Shown here piece after piece: positions 13,594 through 14,933 of a stretch of 14,933 bases of DNA. This stretch comes from an uncultured Clostridia bacterium. GTDB lineage: Bacteria > Bacillota > Clostridia > TANB77 > CAG-508. The notes below the pieces were generated by a model. The model was not told the origin of the DNA. It saw only the letters and a list, made by a program, of their open reading frames with translations, and made no database searches. The stretch covers positions 1 through 14,933 of the forward strand of contig CAOSZT010000039.1 of the NCBI GenBank assembly GCA_948528155.1. Reading direction: 5' to 3'. The position numbers and the translations under genes are program-made. Positions within the stretch are counted from its first letter, which is position 1, and the number at the start of each line of letters is the position of its first letter.

Positions 13594-13956
13594 AATTTTT
13601 AATATAAACGCAAGTATATAAAAAGAAAAAAGTTATTAAATATAAGTAAATTTGTCTTATATCTAATAACTGTGAATTCCTAAATTTAGTTATAGAGAAG
13701 TCTTGAGTCTTCTTCTTTGTTGTTTGAACCCGAACCTAGTGCCTCTTATTTACTACTTAGTATGGATACTAAGAAATAAATAGTCCTCCCCCCAAAATAG
13801 GGATTTTGCCTGTATTTAAAAAGCCCCTGCATGAATGCAAGGGCTAGGACATTTCCTCGCCATACCATGTCCTAATTAAAACAAGTATTTAAAAAGAAAA
13901 CGTCATTTTTATAATTTTTTTTATTTATTAAATTTCAAATTGCTTTATAGTACTAA
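13594..13956. other. Gene-free structured region downstream of the invertase
   Basis: No ORF with a ribosome binding site was found. Structures seen are: a perfect CTTAGTAT / ATACTAAG stem (13756-13773), flanked by TTATTT and AAATAA that can extend it; AAAATAGGGATTTT (about 13794-13807); AGGACA / TGTCCT (13846-13873); and a 12-base direct repeat GTATTTAAAAAG at 13812-13823 and 13885-13896 bracketing the latter hairpins. Together with the terminator at 13818-13845 this looks like an untranslated RNA segment or a plasmid-type origin/leader region rather than random DNA. Confidence 0.45.
13818..13845 (-). terminator. Terminator downstream of the small serine recombinase
   Basis: AGCCCCTGCAT / ATGCAAGGGCT (11-base stem, one wobble on the minus strand, 2-base loop) followed by TTTTT on the minus strand. 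It lies about 110 bases past the invertase stop, with the AGGACA/TGTCCT hairpin in between. Confidence 0.75.
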
Positions 13957-14586
13957 CTAATTCACATTATTTGTTACAATACATCTAGCATTCAATTTGT
14001 GTTCAATAATAAATTTTGATAAAGTATTTCTGTGAACTTTTAATTTTTTTGCTATCTTCACTTTTTTAATTCCCTTACATAAGAGCTTTTCGATTATTTC
14101 TTCTTTACCAGTTAACTTAGTTACAGAGGATTTACGTCCTACAGGCCTTCCTAAAATAATGCCATCTGCTCTTTTTTTAGCTAGGGCCTCTTTTGTTCTT
14201 TGAGATATTAAATTCCTTTCAATTTCGGCAGATAAACCAAAAGCAAAAGCTAGTACTTTACTCTGAATATCATCGCCCAATTTATAACCATCTTTAATTG
14301 TCAAAACGATACACTCTTTTTGCATACAAATGTTTAAAATTTCCATTATCATAAATAAATTACGTCCAAGTCTTGACAATTCTGCACAAATAATATAATC
14401 GCCTTTTTGAACTTTTTTCAAAAGCAATCCCAATGCTCTTTTCGAATAACTTTTAGTACCCGAAATCGTCTCTTCAATCCAATCATCAACACTATATCCA
14501 TTACAATTGCAATAATTAATGATTTCAAAACGTTGATTCTCTACTGTCTGCTTATCAGTGCTTACTCTAATATAACCAAATATCAT
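13957..14586 (-). CDS. Small serine recombinase, invertase/resolvase type (Mpi-like)
   Basis: A 209-residue recombinase. YIRVSTDKQTVENQ holds catalytic Ser9. AELSRLGRNLFMIMEIL (about 69-85) and LSAEIERNLISQRTKEALA (about 119-137) complete the resolvase catalytic domain and its long dimer helix. The GRPVGRKS arm leads into a C-terminal helix-turn-helix (about 170-197, GIKKVKIAKKLKVHRNTLS). Length and layout match DNA invertases and resolvases (Hin/Mpi type), which act at short inverted or direct sites. AGGAGG lies 4 bases before the ATG and TATAAT about 24 bases upstream. It diverges from a truncated modification-enzyme segment only 65 bases away, suggesting that its substrate sites may lie there. 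Invertase and transposon resolvase cannot be told apart without the sites. Confidence 0.92.
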   Translation of the reverse strand: MIFGYIRVSTDKQTVENQRFEIINYCNCNGYSVDDWIEETISGTKSYSKRALGLLLKKVQKGDYIICAELSRLGRNLFMIMEILNICMQKECIVLTIKDGYKLGDDIQSKVLAFAFGLSAEIERNLISQRTKEALAKKRADGIILGRPVGRKSSVTKLTGKEEIIEKLLCKGIKKVKIAKKLKVHRNTLSKFIIEHKLNARCIVTNNVN

Positions 14587-14609
14587 ATTTCCTCCTATTA
14601 CTTGAATAT

Positions 14610-14635
14610 ATTATACGAGCGTTTTTGTTGAGCGT
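14610..14635 (-). promoter_or_regulatory. Invertase -10 box and GAGCGT direct repeats
   Basis: On the minus strand a TATAAT (14610-14615) precedes the invertase gene. Next to it GAGCGT occurs twice on the plus strand (14617-14622, 14630-14635) at 13-base spacing. The repeats could be recombinase binding half-sites or an operator. No good -35 is visible. Confidence 0.35.
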
Positions 14636-14650
14636 AAGTTTTTGTTTAAT

Positions 14651-14933
14651 ATGTTCGATGGAAATGATAATTGGATGATATTAAATCAAATAGAAAATAG
14701 TATTAAAAAGAAAGTTGAATCCTATGGAACAAAATTAATAAACTGGGATATTAGAATAAATAGAGGGATATTAACTGGATTAAACGAAGCTTTCATAATA
14801 GATGAAAACACAAAGAATTCATTAATAAGCACAGACTCTAGTAGTGCTGAGATTATACGACCAATTCTTCGTGGCAGAGATATCGATCGTTATAATTATA
14901 ATTTTTCAAATCTTTATATGCTATATGTACCAT
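14651..14933 (+). CDS. TaqI-like specificity domain of a type IIG/PglX-like enzyme, 5'-truncated and partial
   Basis: The frame is open from about 14604 to the window end; the first ATG is at 14651 and has no ribosome binding site. From that ATG, WMILNQIENSIKKKVESYGT (8-27), INWDIRINRGILTGLNEAFI (30-49) and EIIRPILRGRDIDRYNYNFS (67-86) are the hallmark blocks of the TaqI-like C-terminal specificity domain. In Eco57I-type type IIG restriction-modification enzymes and BREX PglX proteins this domain normally follows a methyltransferase domain. Here the catalytic part (NPPY motif) is missing and the preceding 65 bases lead straight to the divergent invertase. This is either a gene truncated by insertion or rearrangement, or a silent specificity cassette awaiting recombination. 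Confidence 0.75.
   Translation, partial: MFDGNDNWMILNQIENSIKKKVESYGTKLINWDIRINRGILTGLNEAFIIDENTKNSLISTDSSSAEIIRPILRGRDIDRYNYNFSNLYMLYVP

Noticed and set aside
13715..13745. GGTTCGGGTTCAAAC-like segment suggesting a tRNA T-arm on the minus strand.
   Set aside because: No acceptor, D or anticodon stems can be built around it.
14407..14631. A 74-codon plus-strand ORF over the invertase start.
   Set aside because: Antisense shadow of the invertase catalytic domain.

Overview
The window is AT-rich DNA with strong AGGAGG-type ribosome binding sites, TTGACA/TATAAT-like promoters and the standard bacterial code: TGG encodes Trp, and TAA, TAG and TGA all end intact genes. This suggests a low-GC Bacillota host (Clostridia or Erysipelotrichia type, species not determined). 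It reads as an accessory/defence island: almost every gene is a mobile-element, toxin-antitoxin, defence or DNA-processing gene, and several are decayed. No housekeeping gene, tRNA, rRNA or CRISPR array was seen.

Layout, left to right. (1) 1-317: the 3' end of an IS3-family (IS150-like) insertion sequence with its terminal inverted repeat. (2) 420-1852, minus strand: a Fic protein with a C-terminal winged helix, a small Cys-rich protein, and a stop-interrupted antitoxin-like remnant. (3) 1943-3421, minus: a start-less XRE helix-turn-helix remnant behind an AAA/DUF4143 ATPase. (4) 3582-4260, minus: a complete YefM-YoeB toxin-antitoxin operon with a near-perfect promoter, repeated TGTACG boxes and a terminator. 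(5) 4426-4735: a decayed, unidentified coding remnant and a terminator. (6) 4788-6846, minus: a two-gene Thoeris anti-phage system, thsB (TIR-like) then thsA (SIR2 plus SLOG-like). (7) 7137-11468: a mobile-element core with two overlapping large serine recombinases, a small leader ORF, a nonsense-interrupted HExxH metallopeptidase and a divergent small repressor across a shared operator/promoter region. (8) 11497-12113, plus: a DinJ-YafQ toxin-antitoxin operon. (9) 12104-13366, minus: a frameshifted Rep_trans replication initiator preceded by a hairpin resembling a pT181-type double-strand origin. (10) 13552-13845: structured non-coding DNA with terminators. (11) 13957-14586, minus: a small serine recombinase of the invertase/resolvase type. 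(12) 14651-end, plus: part of a TaqI-like specificity domain of a type IIG/PglX-like modification enzyme, truncated at its 5' side beside that recombinase.

How it fits together: ThsB should make a cyclic ADP-ribose-type signal that activates the ThsA NADase after phage infection. The two toxin-antitoxin pairs and Fic may stabilise the island. The serine recombinases, Rep/origin and IS end are traces of at least three separate mobile elements. The most suggestive unexplained feature is the right edge, where an invertase-type recombinase diverges from a promoter-less specificity-domain segment. That arrangement would suit a recombinational, phase-variable restriction or modification locus extending beyond the window.
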